51,987 nt of DNA from Chloroflexota bacterium (GTDB lineage: Bacteria; Chloroflexota; Anaerolineae; UBA4142). Each line of letters starts with the position of its first letter. Position 1 is the stretch's first letter. The position numbers were made by a program, and so were the translations under genes. The notes below the pieces were generated by a model that was not told the origin of the DNA, made no database searches, and saw nothing but the letters and a program-made list of their open reading frames with translations. This document shows positions 7,689 to 17,640 of the stretch, one piece after another. The stretch lies in contig JACRBM010000068.1 in NCBI GenBank assembly GCA_016219275.1, positions 1 to 51,987 on the forward strand, read 5' to 3'.

Positions 7689-8687
7689 TCATCCCGCCGG
7701 ACGCAACGCGCGACCGACTAGAAATCCGAGCGGCAACGCGGTGAGAATGCTCAATGCCGCGACAATAATCATCGCCGCGAGCGTGTCGCGCGCTGATTCC
7801 ACCATCGCACTTTCGCTTTGCAAAACAACGACCGTCCATGAGTTTGTGCGTAGACGACGCGTCCCCGCGTGGATCGTCTTGCCGTCCGCCTCAGCGTAGA
7901 CGATTGGGGTTGACCGTCCGCGACTGATTTCATCGCGCAACAGCGCCAGATTCGTCGCGCGAATCTGGGTAACCTCCGCGCCGTACTTTCTTTGCGCCAA
8001 CGCGCGGGTCATCGCGTCTGCCGTCATCGGCGCAAGCACGACGAACGTTTGCGGTTTGGTCGTGTGATCTACCACACGGACCCCGTCGTCATCAACCAGC
8101 AAGACATCCGTAAACGTTCCCAGCGTCGAACCCAATTCTTCCGCCGAGATTCGCAACACGAGCGCGCCGGCAACGTCGCCCGCGTTGTTGAGGATCGGCG
8201 CGCCATAGTACGTCGAAATCTCGCCGAAATCGCGCGCGGGCACGGACGCGAACAACTGTCCGCGCATCGGCTCGCGAACGAACGCGCGCTCACCCCAATC
8301 TGCCAGCATCGAATCATCCGTCGTCATCGCGACGCGACCGTTCACATCCACGATACTCGCCGCGCGAATGTGGTCGTCCGCCGCGACGATGGCGCGCAAT
8401 TCTTCGCGCGCGACCGGACCGCGCGTCAAACGACCCACCGTATCGGACGCGGCGAACGCGCGCAACGAGGGCAACGCGGCAAAGGTAAAGGTTTCGATCA
8501 TCCGCGCCTGCAAGGTACGATCCACCGCGTCCGCGATGAATGCCGCGCGCGTCATCAACTCGCGATCTGCGGTCACGATAGCGCGCGCGCGATTATCGGC
8601 GTACAGTTGAAAGATCGCGGCGTTGAGGATGATGCTGCCGAACAGCAACGTAATCCCTAGCCCAAGCAGGCGCGGGTCTAGTTTCAT
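7689..8687 (-). CDS. Cache-domain extracytoplasmic sensor without an output domain
   Basis: 332 aa. TM1 (LLGLGITLLFGSIILNAAIFQ) is followed by a roughly 260-residue extracytoplasmic region and TM2 (AAMIIVAALSILTALPLGFL). The region looks like a double Cache sensor (AFIADAVDRTLQARM, AASIVDVNGRVAMTTDD, GAPILNNAGDVAGALVLRIS, VLLVDDDGVRVVDHTT). The protein ends only nine residues after TM2 (GRALRPAG), where a HAMP domain and then a kinase, cyclase or chemotaxis domain would normally begin. Either the gene is truncated or it is a stand-alone binding protein. ATG 8687 was chosen; a GTG at 8696 is also possible and neither has a clear ribosome-binding site. It lies within the glycosyltransferase run, 43 nt after the previous stop. 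Confidence 0.75.
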   Translation of the reverse strand: MKLDPRLLGLGITLLFGSIILNAAIFQLYADNRARAIVTADRELMTRAAFIADAVDRTLQARMIETFTFAALPSLRAFAASDTVGRLTRGPVAREELRAIVAADDHIRAASIVDVNGRVAMTTDDSMLADWGERAFVREPMRGQLFASVPARDFGEISTYYGAPILNNAGDVAGALVLRISAEELGSTLGTFTDVLLVDDDGVRVVDHTTKPQTFVVLAPMTADAMTRALAQRKYGAEVTQIRATNLALLRDEISRGRSTPIVYAEADGKTIHAGTRRLRTNSWTVVVLQSESAMVESARDTLAAMIIVAALSILTALPLGFLVGRALRPAG

Positions 8688-8730
8688 TTGGCGCACCGAT
8701 TCGTTAACGTGTCATTCGCACTAGCAACCA

Positions 8731-10308
8731 TCAGGGTATGATCTCGAACAACTTGGTCGTGCGGCTCATCCCGTCGCGAAACTCGGCGATGGGCGACAAG
8801 CCAGGGATGGTCGTTTTGCCGCGATAGAGATCGCGCAACGACGATGGGTGATCGAATTGCAGGACAAGATACCGCGCACCGTACCGTTTCGCCGCGACAA
8901 AAATCGCATCCACATTATCCGTCGGCGTAACAATCGCGCGGCGATGCGTGACGTTGAAAAAATTTGGCGGGTCCACGACCATCACCACGTCATCCGCGCG
9001 CGCGTGTTGATCGAGCCACCGCCCGATGGAGGCGTACTCGGCATCGCGTTGATTCCACGCCGGAATGTTACCAGTACCGCCAACTAGCGCGCCCGCGTAC
9101 AGATAGACACTGAACAGCGCGGCAATCGCGACAAAACCCCACCGGAAAACCAACGCGGCTTGTGTCGCATTCCACGCGCGGCGACGACGCGTAATCCACT
9201 GCACCGCCGCGTCAATGCCCGGCGGTGCGAGCACCGCAAAGAAAGGCACGAGCGCCGCGCCTGAATGAAACACGGTACCGCGCCAACTCGGAAAGGTAAA
9301 CACGAACGTCATTACGAGGAACAGTACCAGCGTGTGCAACGCAAACGGAATCACTTCGACGCGGTGACGCGCGCGCCAACCTCCGATCACCATCAACGGT
9401 GCGAGGAACAGAATCGGACTGGAGAATAGGAAAATGAAAAAATTCTGCAACGCCGCGTTCACTTTCGAGCCGAGAATGTTACCCAGTCCCCACGCGACAT
9501 AGCGCGCCGGCATGAGATCGTCCGCGTAGCGAAACAGTTCATCATAGTTTGTCAGCCAAACCGTTTTTGCACCGGCACTGGGGAGCGGTGCGCCAAGTAC
9601 GGTCAGGTTCCGGGCGAACCAGGGGAACATGACGAGCAAGTAGGCAAGTGAACAGTAAACAGTAAACAGTAGAACAGAACGAATAGTGCGCGTGGGTTTA
9701 TGTAGAACAAGCGCAAGCGGCGCGATGGCGAGGAGCAAAACCCCATCGGCGCGCGCGAGATGGCTCAGCCCGGCAAGAATCCCGGCGATCACCCAATCGC
9801 GCGCGTTCATCTGTTCGATGCCACGTGCGATGAAAAAGAGACACGCGCTTGCGGTTACTGCGTAGACGGTGAAATTATCCGGGCTAACCCAGTAGATCGT
9901 ATAGAATCCGCTGAACAAGGTAAAGAGCGCGGCAGACCAAGCATAGTCGTCCCGCGAAAAGATTTTCCGGCTAAGGTAGAACGCGAACAAGGGCAAGAGC
10001 GACGACAAGAGCATGAACGGAATTTGCGCGATGCGATACGAGACACCAAAGAGCATGAACAGCGGCGCAATGAGTAACGCGGGCAAGGGCATCCAGTACG
10101 CATTGCTCGGATGGGGCAAGCCGGCAGGTTGATCGAGATAATTCCAAATGATCTCTTCGGCAAAGCCGCGCCCGCGCGCGAGTTGTTCCGCGATGTGAAG
10201 TGTGTACGACGCGTCCATATACCCGGCTTGCTCAAGCGGTAACGCAGTGGCAACGCGGAACGCGAGTGCAATCAAAAAGAGAACGATGTAAGGTCGAGTT
10301 TGTTTCAT
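8731..10308 (-). CDS. GT39-like membrane glycosyltransferase
   Basis: 525 aa with about 11-12 TM helices. Following TM1, GYMDASYTLHIAEQLARGRG (Asp 32) matches the acidic loop of dolichyl/polyprenyl-phosphate mannosyltransferase-like proteins, and YWMPLPALLIAPLF matches the usual second helix. A C-terminal soluble domain (about 430-525) contains SIGRWLDQHARADDVVMVVD, a form common at the end of these proteins. ATG 10308 overlaps the previous stop by one base (TGATG), implying translational coupling. A heptamer array (9648-9675) lies in the coding region. Confidence 0.82.
   Translation of the reverse strand: MKQTRPYIVLFLIALAFRVATALPLEQAGYMDASYTLHIAEQLARGRGFAEEIIWNYLDQPAGLPHPSNAYWMPLPALLIAPLFMLFGVSYRIAQIPFMLLSSLLPLFAFYLSRKIFSRDDYAWSAALFTLFSGFYTIYWVSPDNFTVYAVTASACLFFIARGIEQMNARDWVIAGILAGLSHLARADGVLLLAIAPLALVLHKPTRTIRSVLLFTVYCSLAYLLVMFPWFARNLTVLGAPLPSAGAKTVWLTNYDELFRYADDLMPARYVAWGLGNILGSKVNAALQNFFIFLFSSPILFLAPLMVIGGWRARHRVEVIPFALHTLVLFLVMTFVFTFPSWRGTVFHSGAALVPFFAVLAPPGIDAAVQWITRRRRAWNATQAALVFRWGFVAIAALFSVYLYAGALVGGTGNIPAWNQRDAEYASIGRWLDQHARADDVVMVVDPPNFFNVTHRRAIVTPTDNVDAIFVAAKRYGARYLVLQFDHPSSLRDLYRGKTTIPGLSPIAEFRDGMSRTTKLFEIIP
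9648..9675. repeat. Heptamer repeat (GTRAACA)n inside a gene
   Basis: GTGAACA, GTAAACA, GTAAACA, then GTAGAACA; three perfect-register 7-mers and one stretched unit within the GT39-like gene 8731-10308. Confidence 0.8.
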
Positions 10309-11957
10309 CAGCGCACCCGGAAAATAGAAACTTGGGTGTTGGCGTAGACACGTTCCAGAAAATTCACGGGGCTGGCATCGAATTGATTTACGGCGTCAAC
10401 CCACACGTATTCGACACGATAGCGCGCCAAAAAATCGCGTCGCCACGCATCATCCGCCGTGCCGAAAAATTTCTCCGTCTCGTCAAATTTCTTTTGCCAG
10501 TCCACCGTCTCCGCCCAATGTCCAATAACTACACGATTGCCCGCGCGCGCGGCTATATAATTGCCCACCTCGTACGAACCCAGCACGACTTGGTCACGCG
10601 CGGTATTCGCCCGCAACCATACGACCGCGTCCAACTCAGCCCGTGGACGAAAGAGCGGATATGGTCGTTCAACCGCGGCAGTGAGTGATGCACTCGCCAA
10701 CACATAGAGGTTCGACAGACTGATCACGAGCAAGAACAGCACGATGAGCAAACGTTCCAACCCGGCGACCGAATAGTTTGGTCGCGCGGCGAGCCAATGA
10801 AACGCGCGCGTGCGCGCAACACGCGGCAAGACTACCTCAACGAACCCGACCGCCGCAAGCATCGCGAGCGGAATGTGCAACCCTTGCACAAAACGCCGTT
10901 GCGGATTTAGCGGCGCGTACACCAACAATCCTGCCGCGATAATCCACACCCACGACAATCCAAATTCGGCGCGACGCGGCAAGGTGAGCAGAGCCAATGC
11001 GATCATCACGCCGTACGCGACGAGATAGTGCGGCAGGGGCGGCGAGAGCGTTATCGCATGCGCGTCCCAGGCGCGCATCACTGGATTTGTCGCGAGTGTG
11101 ACTGCATAGTACACCAACAATGGCATCGGCACAAGCAGGGACACCGCGGCGAACAACGCTTGCCGCCACAGAATTTGCCGCGCACGCACGACGAGCATCA
11201 GCCAATACAGTCCGGTGACCGCGACGACGAGATAGATCAAAAACGGATAAACTATCGCCAGCGCGAGATTCGCCGCGCCGGCAACGAACGTGTTCCTCGG
11301 ACTTGAGCACACAAACGCGCAGTGCATCGCGCTCAAACTTGCAAGAATCAACGTCGTGCCCAACGCGACGTGTGGAAACGTGAGCGCGGTGAAAAAGAGA
11401 TGCGCCTCCGGCATTTTGAAATCCACCGGGAACGCACCGAGCCAGTACGGTTGATTGAGTAGGAACAAGACCCAAGCCAAGCCCGAACCAAAGAGCGCGA
11501 GCAGATACGCCGTCCAGCGTGTACGCGAATCATGTAAAAACCTCGCGATGAACCCGAACGTCGCGAGAAACAAGAGCACATCGCACACCACACGCGCCGC
11601 GTGCCACATCGTTTCAAGCGATAGACCAAGCACGCGCGCGAGATGCCCCAGTCCGAGATAGAATCCGCCGAGAAACGCGGGCACGTGTTCTTCAGTAGTG
11701 AACGGAATCGAGTAGAGCCAGTTTCCGTCGTACCCCTGCAACATTTTGGCAAAGTAACTCTGTGCGTCTTCAGGATTCATCAGAATGCCGGTGAATACCG
11801 CGTCTCGAGGCGCAAGCGCGTAACCAAGCGCGTACGGAAATTGTACGAGTACAGTCGCCGTCAATGAAACAAGCACCGCGAGCAACCATTTGCGACGCGG
11901 GATCATCACGCCGCTTTTCTCGCCCACTGCCCACTCGCGCAATAATCTCAAGTACAT
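10308..11957 (-). CDS. GT-C type membrane glycosyltransferase-like protein
   Basis: About 549 aa, multi-pass. After TM1 comes an acidic loop, NPEDAQSYFAKMLQGYDG, then a second conserved loop, IPFTTEEHVPAFLGGFYLGLG. The C-terminal 100 residues are soluble (VVWLRANTARDQVVLGSYEV), with YIAARAGNRVVIGHWAETVD, as in Chloroflexota proteins of this type. The start is uncertain. ATG 11957 overlaps the stop of the upstream GT87 gene by 10 nt but lies one base from GGGAGG, too close for a standard ribosome-binding site. ATG 11906 (MIPRRKWLLAV) is the alternative and begins nearer to TM1. Confidence 0.75.
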   Translation of the reverse strand: MYLRLLREWAVGEKSGVMIPRRKWLLAVLVSLTATVLVQFPYALGYALAPRDAVFTGILMNPEDAQSYFAKMLQGYDGNWLYSIPFTTEEHVPAFLGGFYLGLGHLARVLGLSLETMWHAARVVCDVLLFLATFGFIARFLHDSRTRWTAYLLALFGSGLAWVLFLLNQPYWLGAFPVDFKMPEAHLFFTALTFPHVALGTTLILASLSAMHCAFVCSSPRNTFVAGAANLALAIVYPFLIYLVVAVTGLYWLMLVVRARQILWRQALFAAVSLLVPMPLLVYYAVTLATNPVMRAWDAHAITLSPPLPHYLVAYGVMIALALLTLPRRAEFGLSWVWIIAAGLLVYAPLNPQRRFVQGLHIPLAMLAAVGFVEVVLPRVARTRAFHWLAARPNYSVAGLERLLIVLFLLVISLSNLYVLASASLTAAVERPYPLFRPRAELDAVVWLRANTARDQVVLGSYEVGNYIAARAGNRVVIGHWAETVDWQKKFDETEKFFGTADDAWRRDFLARYRVEYVWVDAVNQFDASPVNFLERVYANTQVSIFRVR

Positions 11958-13228
11958 ACCTCCCTGCATCCACTGGTTTGGCGCAAACGCGCGATCCGCC
12001 AGAGAGAAACCATCCAGAGGAGAAGCACACCGTAAAACGGCATAGCAACCAGCCATGGTGAATACAAAGCTTCGACATGGAGGATATAAAGTACACGCAC
12101 AGCATTTATCAGAATGTAACTGAACACCATCCCGATGACGAATCTGAATGAAAACGCGAGAATTACTTCTCTAAGAAGGATCACAAAAGGCAGGAATAAT
12201 AAGACAAGTGTGCTCCACCATGTAATTGTCGTTACCAATAGCAGCGTAAGAAGTACAGCCGCCCATTCAACTGCGAATTCATTCAAATGGCGAACGCGCG
12301 CGATGCAGAGCCCCGTAACAAGCCCCAGGATTGATCCGATTGACAGTGTCAATCCATTCAACCATGCCGCAGGTAATTCAAAACGACTCAGAAAACCATA
12401 TAGCGACTGGTTATCCACATTCGTAAAGATAGTGATGCTACGGAAAACCTGGGTCGCGTAACGCACATCCATGATCCATTCTCGTCCCGTCAAGCCAAGA
12501 AACAGACCGTTAGCACTGAGAACGATGACACTCGTGCCCACCGCCCAACCGACAACCCAGTATTGTCTTTTCCAGAAATACCATGCCAACAATCCCAACG
12601 GGAAAACTTTCAAAAGTATGGCAAGCGACAGCGCGCTACCCGCAATTGCACTACGGCGTTGTTGACCCGCTACAAAAGCCGCAGCCAGGAGAAACAAGAC
12701 CCCAATGTTCATCTGACCAACACGGAGCGAAATGATGGTCGGGGCAGCCAGAGCAAATAGGATAATGAGCCACGGATAGTAGAGTCCCAGCAACCGGCGC
12801 AGATCAAGAGCACGGGTTACCAACACCAGACTCGATACCAAAAACACAAGGTTAAGCGAATTCCATACACGTGCAGCATCTTCAATCGAAAGTCTGCTCA
12901 GCGGCATCAGTACAACCGCGAGTAGAGACGGATAAACGTACAACGTGCCATCTATTGGCAACCCCAATGCTTGCATCTCACGTTCATGCAATGCCGTCGA
13001 GTAAATATCCTCCTTGCCTACCAGCAAACGCGCCGCGATATAATACGCCTTGAAATCAGCGCCGCCCAATCCACCGCGCGAGTAATCTACAGGATCCACA
13101 AGTGCCATGCGGAGATAGAACGGAAAGAGCACAAGGAGAATAATCACCCAGAGGCTCCAGTTGAGTAGGCGCTTGGGTGGAACTATCTCGCGCAGTGATT
13201 TTGACTTGTGATTGGCAATACTCTTCAT
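11948..13228 (-). CDS. GT87-family (DUF2029) mannosyltransferase-like membrane protein
   Basis: 426 aa, about 10 TM helices. The N-terminal signature GADFKAYYIAARLLVGKEDIY is the GT87/DUF2029 pattern D-F-x-x-Y-Y-x-A-A. It is followed by LYVYPSLLAVVLMPLSRL, and LSLAILLKVFPLGLLAWYFW contains the Lys-x-(F/Y)-P pattern of the family. GT87 enzymes such as PimE move mannose from polyprenyl-phosphate to lipid-linked glycans outside the cytosol. Start ATG 13228 is the second of two adjacent ATGs behind GGAGGGG. Base composition looks less GC-rich than in the flanking genes, hinting at separate ancestry. Confidence 0.85.
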   Translation of the reverse strand: MKSIANHKSKSLREIVPPKRLLNWSLWVIILLVLFPFYLRMALVDPVDYSRGGLGGADFKAYYIAARLLVGKEDIYSTALHEREMQALGLPIDGTLYVYPSLLAVVLMPLSRLSIEDAARVWNSLNLVFLVSSLVLVTRALDLRRLLGLYYPWLIILFALAAPTIISLRVGQMNIGVLFLLAAAFVAGQQRRSAIAGSALSLAILLKVFPLGLLAWYFWKRQYWVVGWAVGTSVIVLSANGLFLGLTGREWIMDVRYATQVFRSITIFTNVDNQSLYGFLSRFELPAAWLNGLTLSIGSILGLVTGLCIARVRHLNEFAVEWAAVLLTLLLVTTITWWSTLVLLFLPFVILLREVILAFSFRFVIGMVFSYILINAVRVLYILHVEALYSPWLVAMPFYGVLLLWMVSLWRIARLRQTSGCREVCT

Positions 13229-13278
13229 CATCCCCTCCGCCTCTACAACGCATATTGCATAGCCAAGCACAAAACAAA

Positions 13279-14841
13279 TTAACGCGTCGGATTACGATAC
13301 ACAGTAAAATGTCCGGCGCGAAAAGCGACATCCCAATTAGCAAACCCGTTCAATAATGATGTGGTCGCCGTAATTTTTTCGGTCGCCCAAATTTCCCACA
13401 TCGGGTCTACAACAGCAAAGCGCGCATTCGCCGGTGTCGGATCGAACACAAAACGCGCCGGCTCAATGGGCGTGGGGTAATTGTCAGTGGGAAAACCCTG
13501 ATACGACAATGTTTGCTGGAAATCCGCGACGCGCGCGCGCAACGCCCAACCGATCTGCGGTGACGCAATGACAACATCCTCAGGACGCGCATGGGCGTTC
13601 ACAAAATCAATCGCCGCGAGGGCATCAGGTAATGGCACTGCGAGCACCGAATCAATACGCGTGGGCGCAACAATCGGCGTCCGCAAAAACACTGCTACGC
13701 CGTCAAAAAAGAGCACATCTATAACGACCAGCCAAACAAAAATCGAAACACTTAGCAATTTGGTAGTACGAACAACTCTTGTATGTCGTCGCAACCACTC
13801 CCAATTCGAGAGTAATGTATCCACATCAGCCGCAACCATTTGCGCCACCCGCGGCACAGCGCGCCAGAGCAACACTACGATACCGAGCGCCATGAATGGT
13901 ACGAGTCCCAAAATCCGATAAAAACCGAGTTCGGCAATCGCACTAAAGCGCAAGACAAAGAACAGCGCCACGAAAAAGAGGAACAAGACTAGCGCGCGCA
14001 CACGGCGCGGCTCAATAAGAAACAAGCCCATGATACTCGGCAACATCCACGCGTTCGATTCCAGAAGAGTAGCATAGTTGAACGAAGCCATCACAAATTG
14101 CGCGAGGAGTGAAGTCTCGGTACGCGAAAAGGTCAAGGCAAAATCCTGCACAAATGACGCCGGCGCGGCAACGTACGAGACGAGCAAAAACCCAGTAGGT
14201 AAACTTAGTGCGAGTGGAACACTCCAGAGCAAGGCGCGGCGCTGATAAAACCATCCTACAGCGAAAAAGCAGAACACAAGCGCAACCGCGACCCAGGTTG
14301 TCAGAATCGCCAGCGCGGTCACACTTGCCGCAAGGAAAAGCCAACGTGCGCGACGCGTTTCGATCAAACGCAACAACGCCCAGAAAAAAAAGGTGAAGAA
14401 TGGCATCAACAGGTTGTACGCAAATGCCCAGCGATTGTAGAGAACCGCAAAGGGGAAAACAGCAAAACATGCCGCCACCGCCAATGCTTGCCACCGCCCC
14501 AAAGAATCTTTGAATACAAAAAACAGCAACGGGATCGTCGCCAATCCGGCGAACGCGGCAACTCCGCGCGCGACCAGAATATCGGAGCCAAAAATCCAAA
14601 ACAGCGCGACGCAGATGAGATGATACAACGGCGCGCGCGCAGCGACCAACAACGTCCCGCCAACCGCAAAGTATTGAAATCGCCCTTGTGCCAAATTCAA
14701 TGCGATGTTCAGATCGCTGCCCTCGTCGGGATACCAACCTGGAGAGGTTCGCAGATTGACGAAACGGAGATACGTACCAATCAGCAGGATAAATCCTAGC
14801 AATGCAAAGGTAACCACTGTGGTTTTGCGAGAATCAATCAT
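13279..14841 (-). CDS. GT39-like membrane glycosyltransferase
   Basis: 520 aa. The loop after TM1 reads LRTSPGWYPDEGSDLNIAL, with the D-E pair of GT39/PMT-type proteins, and the second conserved region is ARAPLYHLICVALFWIFG. Roughly 11 TM helices lead to a C-terminal soluble domain (about 415-520) with ALAAIDFVNAHARPEDVVIA and a final Tyr-rich strand. The 8-nt overlap with the upstream GT87 gene (14834-16132) and the 50-nt gap to the next gene place it in the same transcript. Polyprenyl-phosphate sugar is the expected donor; the acceptor is unknown. Confidence 0.85.
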   Translation of the reverse strand: MIDSRKTTVVTFALLGFILLIGTYLRFVNLRTSPGWYPDEGSDLNIALNLAQGRFQYFAVGGTLLVAARAPLYHLICVALFWIFGSDILVARGVAAFAGLATIPLLFFVFKDSLGRWQALAVAACFAVFPFAVLYNRWAFAYNLLMPFFTFFFWALLRLIETRRARWLFLAASVTALAILTTWVAVALVFCFFAVGWFYQRRALLWSVPLALSLPTGFLLVSYVAAPASFVQDFALTFSRTETSLLAQFVMASFNYATLLESNAWMLPSIMGLFLIEPRRVRALVLFLFFVALFFVLRFSAIAELGFYRILGLVPFMALGIVVLLWRAVPRVAQMVAADVDTLLSNWEWLRRHTRVVRTTKLLSVSIFVWLVVIDVLFFDGVAVFLRTPIVAPTRIDSVLAVPLPDALAAIDFVNAHARPEDVVIASPQIGWALRARVADFQQTLSYQGFPTDNYPTPIEPARFVFDPTPANARFAVVDPMWEIWATEKITATTSLLNGFANWDVAFRAGHFTVYRNPTR

Positions 14842-16132
14842 GTTGAGTGACCTCCGACAAAGACCTCACATCCTCATTGGTCAATATCCCAATTACAAAG
14901 AGCGTGAGGATAAAACCGATGTGGCTATCATTCAAGGAATGGGAAAAAAAAGCTATCACAGCGATCAGGAATGCATACCCTAACCACATCTGAGATAGAG
15001 TATCATGCGTGTGTTGCCTCCACATCAACAATCCCAACAAGGGCAATCCGATGATCCATTGCAAGACTTCAGAAGGTGAACGAACCGCACCTAGTGGAAT
15101 CAATCCAACCTGCTTGATGAGGATATTAAAACCATAACCATGAATGGGATAAGGCGCGAATTGAGATGTCCCATTCTGATAATTCCACACATCATCAATA
15201 AACGTGGCTGGGTCCCACACGAAAAAGGGGACGATAATTAAGGCGACCACAAGTGCCAGTGGCAATAAACGACACGCTCTACGAATCGTGTGTAGCCCGA
15301 GCCAGGTCTTGAAAATTGTCGCTTCAGGTCGGAGCAGATAGATCGTGTAAAAAGGAATGAGAAACCATGCAGTCAACTTGCTGGCACACGCCAAACCTAT
15401 CGCAACGCTGGACAGCCATTCATACTTACGGCGAAGCAAGTGCACTCCAAGCACAAGCCAAAAGAGTACAAAAACATCGTTACGTCCCTCAATCAAGTAG
15501 GGCGTGAAAAAGGGATTCAACGCCACAAAGAACAACAGCGCGTATTTCTTGGGCCGGTTAGTTACCCACTGAGCGAGCATTCCCATCACCGCAACGAACA
15601 TGGGCAGAAAAATTATTCGCCCATCAAACCAACCCAAGAGCGCATTGGACAGTAGAAAAAAAGGGGCAGTGAACAAGAAGAAAAATGGCAGATATGGATT
15701 GTGGTACAACGCTGGATTGATCGCTACCCCTTCAATCTCAAAATGCCACTGTGCCATAGGTGTCTGGGTATAATCTTCAAGGTATGGATTCCTGCCCGAC
15801 AAGAGAAACTGAGTTGCCTGTTCGGTTTGAATTAGTCCATCGTGAACAAATTGATGCGGAGCGGAGGCGCGCCGCAACAGAATCGCACCGACCGTAGCGC
15901 CAACAATAAACAAACCAATGACCAGCGTCAGCACAAAGAATTTCGTCATCTCCTCATAGCGTCGCGCCAAGAATTGATCGGCGAACAAATACACCAGAAG
16001 AAAAACAAAGAAAATCGAAACCACCGCTGGGGTATCATGGTAAACCATGCCATACCCAACGAACATCGCGATAAAGACCCACGCGTCTATACCAAAACCA
16101 TTAGAGTGAGACCGATCGTTTTCGCGAGCCAT
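14834..16132 (-). CDS. GT87-like membrane glycosyltransferase
   Basis: 432 aa, about 10-11 TM helices. The first long loop reads HDGLIQTEQATQFLLSGRNP, then YHNPYLPFFFLFTAPFFLLS. A later loop has EGRNDVFVLFWLVLGVHLL and a helix with Lys (LACASKLTAWFLIPFYTIYL), consistent with DUF2029/GT87 architecture. Its codon use is visibly more AT-rich than the genes around 16-26 kb. The 8-nt overlap with the next gene suggests coupling. I am sure of the GT-C fold type but not of the exact family. Confidence 0.78.
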   Translation of the reverse strand: MARENDRSHSNGFGIDAWVFIAMFVGYGMVYHDTPAVVSIFFVFLLVYLFADQFLARRYEEMTKFFVLTLVIGLFIVGATVGAILLRRASAPHQFVHDGLIQTEQATQFLLSGRNPYLEDYTQTPMAQWHFEIEGVAINPALYHNPYLPFFFLFTAPFFLLSNALLGWFDGRIIFLPMFVAVMGMLAQWVTNRPKKYALLFFVALNPFFTPYLIEGRNDVFVLFWLVLGVHLLRRKYEWLSSVAIGLACASKLTAWFLIPFYTIYLLRPEATIFKTWLGLHTIRRACRLLPLALVVALIIVPFFVWDPATFIDDVWNYQNGTSQFAPYPIHGYGFNILIKQVGLIPLGAVRSPSEVLQWIIGLPLLGLLMWRQHTHDTLSQMWLGYAFLIAVIAFFSHSLNDSHIGFILTLFVIGILTNEDVRSLSEVTQHD

Positions 16133-16146
16133 GGCTTCTGATCCAC

Positions 16147-17640
16147 CTATCCTGGCGTCCGATACAAAAACAAATAAATGCCCTGAAACTCAAACGCGGC
16201 AAGCCGCCCATAGCGCGCATCGAATTCATCTACGCGCGATTGTTGATACGCCTCGCTGTGATCCAACGCGACGACGAGCCAGATTCGCGCAGCCCCGGCG
16301 ACAAGCGCCTCGCGTTCTCTGGGTTCCAATCCAGCCACATAACCCGATTGCGCGCGCGTCGTCGCTGCGACATACGCTGGGTCGCCGGCGAGATATTGTT
16401 GCGGAATTGCCGGCGCATAGTACGTAAACGCGAGCGTGCTCCAATCGCTCGTGTGAATGACCACATCACCGGGTTGCCAGCGCGCCGCGAGTTCGTGCGC
16501 CGCTTGACACATCGGTGGTTTTTGTGATGACGGGTCGAGATAATAATTGCCTAGCGCCACAACCAGCAACAGTGCGCCGATTGCTAACGCGATGCGCTCG
16601 AGCCAGCGCGGTCGTTGTGTCCAAACCCAAGCCCAAATCAGAAACAGTCCGAACGTAGACGCAATCAACACGCGCTCGATATAGACCGGGCGAATCAGCG
16701 AAATGGCGAGCAACATGACAGGCGGCGTGAGCGAAATGGCGAGCGCAAGTTGCAACGCCACGCGATCACGCGGCGTCACTGCTTCGCGCGCCAGCGCGCG
16801 CAAGACCCAGTAAAAGCCAAACATAAAAAGGAGCAACACCACCGGCATCCCAATCGGCACAAGCATCGGCGGCAACGCCGTGTTAAAGTTTACCACGTAT
16901 GGTGTCCGGAGCAAATTCAATAAAGTGGATGGAGGATTCCAAAAACCACTCAACACGCGATTCATTTGTTGTGCCATCACGAAAAGCCAAGGCGCAAACA
17001 ACACGATCACAATGCCGTGCGCGAAAACCCAGCCGCGCCAGCGCGTCCGCCGTGCGCGCCAATGCGACACCACAAACATATTGAGCGCGATTAAATTTAG
17101 TACCGCGAGACTGTGCGAGTAGAACGCGAGCGTCTGACACACACCGAACATCACCCAGTCGCCGCGCCGATCATCCAGCCACGCGCGGTAGAAAAAATAA
17201 ATTGCCGCGAGCTGGCACAACGCGAGGAGCGTATACATCCGCGCTTCTTGTGCGTACGCGATGTGAAACGGATTTGTCGCCAACAACAACGTCGCGACAT
17301 TCGCCACACGCGCCGAATCGAACATGCGGCGCGTGAGCAGATAGAATAGTGGAATCGCCGCGATGCCGCATAACGCCGACACACTCCGCACGGCTGTTTC
17401 ATCCGTGCCGAATTGCAAAGCGACCTTCAAGAGCAAGTTGAACAACGGTGGATTCGTGTCGCCCTGCATCGTGCCGACGATCACCTGCGCCCAATCCCGT
17501 CGCGCCACAAAGACACTGAACAACTCGTCGAGCCACAAACTCTGTGCGCCCAGCCCAACGAGACGCAGCGTCGCGCCGAGCAAGGTCCATCCTGCAAGCC
17601 AGACCAGTCCCTTGTCCGCGCGACGAAACGCGTCCATCAT
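16147..17640 (-). CDS. GT39 family dolichyl/polyprenyl-phosphate mannosyltransferase-like protein
   Basis: 497 aa, the clearest GT39 member here. LGAQSLWLDELFSVFVARRD carries the catalytic D-E, and MQGDTNPPLFNLLLKVALQF is the second family block with D-x-N-P-P-L. NPFHIAYAQEARMYTLLALC matches the third block (Q-E-A-R-M-Y), which is strongly conserved in bacterial GT39 proteins. Eleven or so TM helices and a soluble C-terminus follow. ATG 17640 forms a 4-nt ATGA overlap with the upstream stop; longer starts would run through the neighbouring gene and are unlikely. Confidence 0.92.
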   Translation of the reverse strand: MMDAFRRADKGLVWLAGWTLLGATLRLVGLGAQSLWLDELFSVFVARRDWAQVIVGTMQGDTNPPLFNLLLKVALQFGTDETAVRSVSALCGIAAIPLFYLLTRRMFDSARVANVATLLLATNPFHIAYAQEARMYTLLALCQLAAIYFFYRAWLDDRRGDWVMFGVCQTLAFYSHSLAVLNLIALNMFVVSHWRARRTRWRGWVFAHGIVIVLFAPWLFVMAQQMNRVLSGFWNPPSTLLNLLRTPYVVNFNTALPPMLVPIGMPVVLLLFMFGFYWVLRALAREAVTPRDRVALQLALAISLTPPVMLLAISLIRPVYIERVLIASTFGLFLIWAWVWTQRPRWLERIALAIGALLLVVALGNYYLDPSSQKPPMCQAAHELAARWQPGDVVIHTSDWSTLAFTYYAPAIPQQYLAGDPAYVAATTRAQSGYVAGLEPREREALVAGAARIWLVVALDHSEAYQQSRVDEFDARYGRLAAFEFQGIYLFLYRTPG

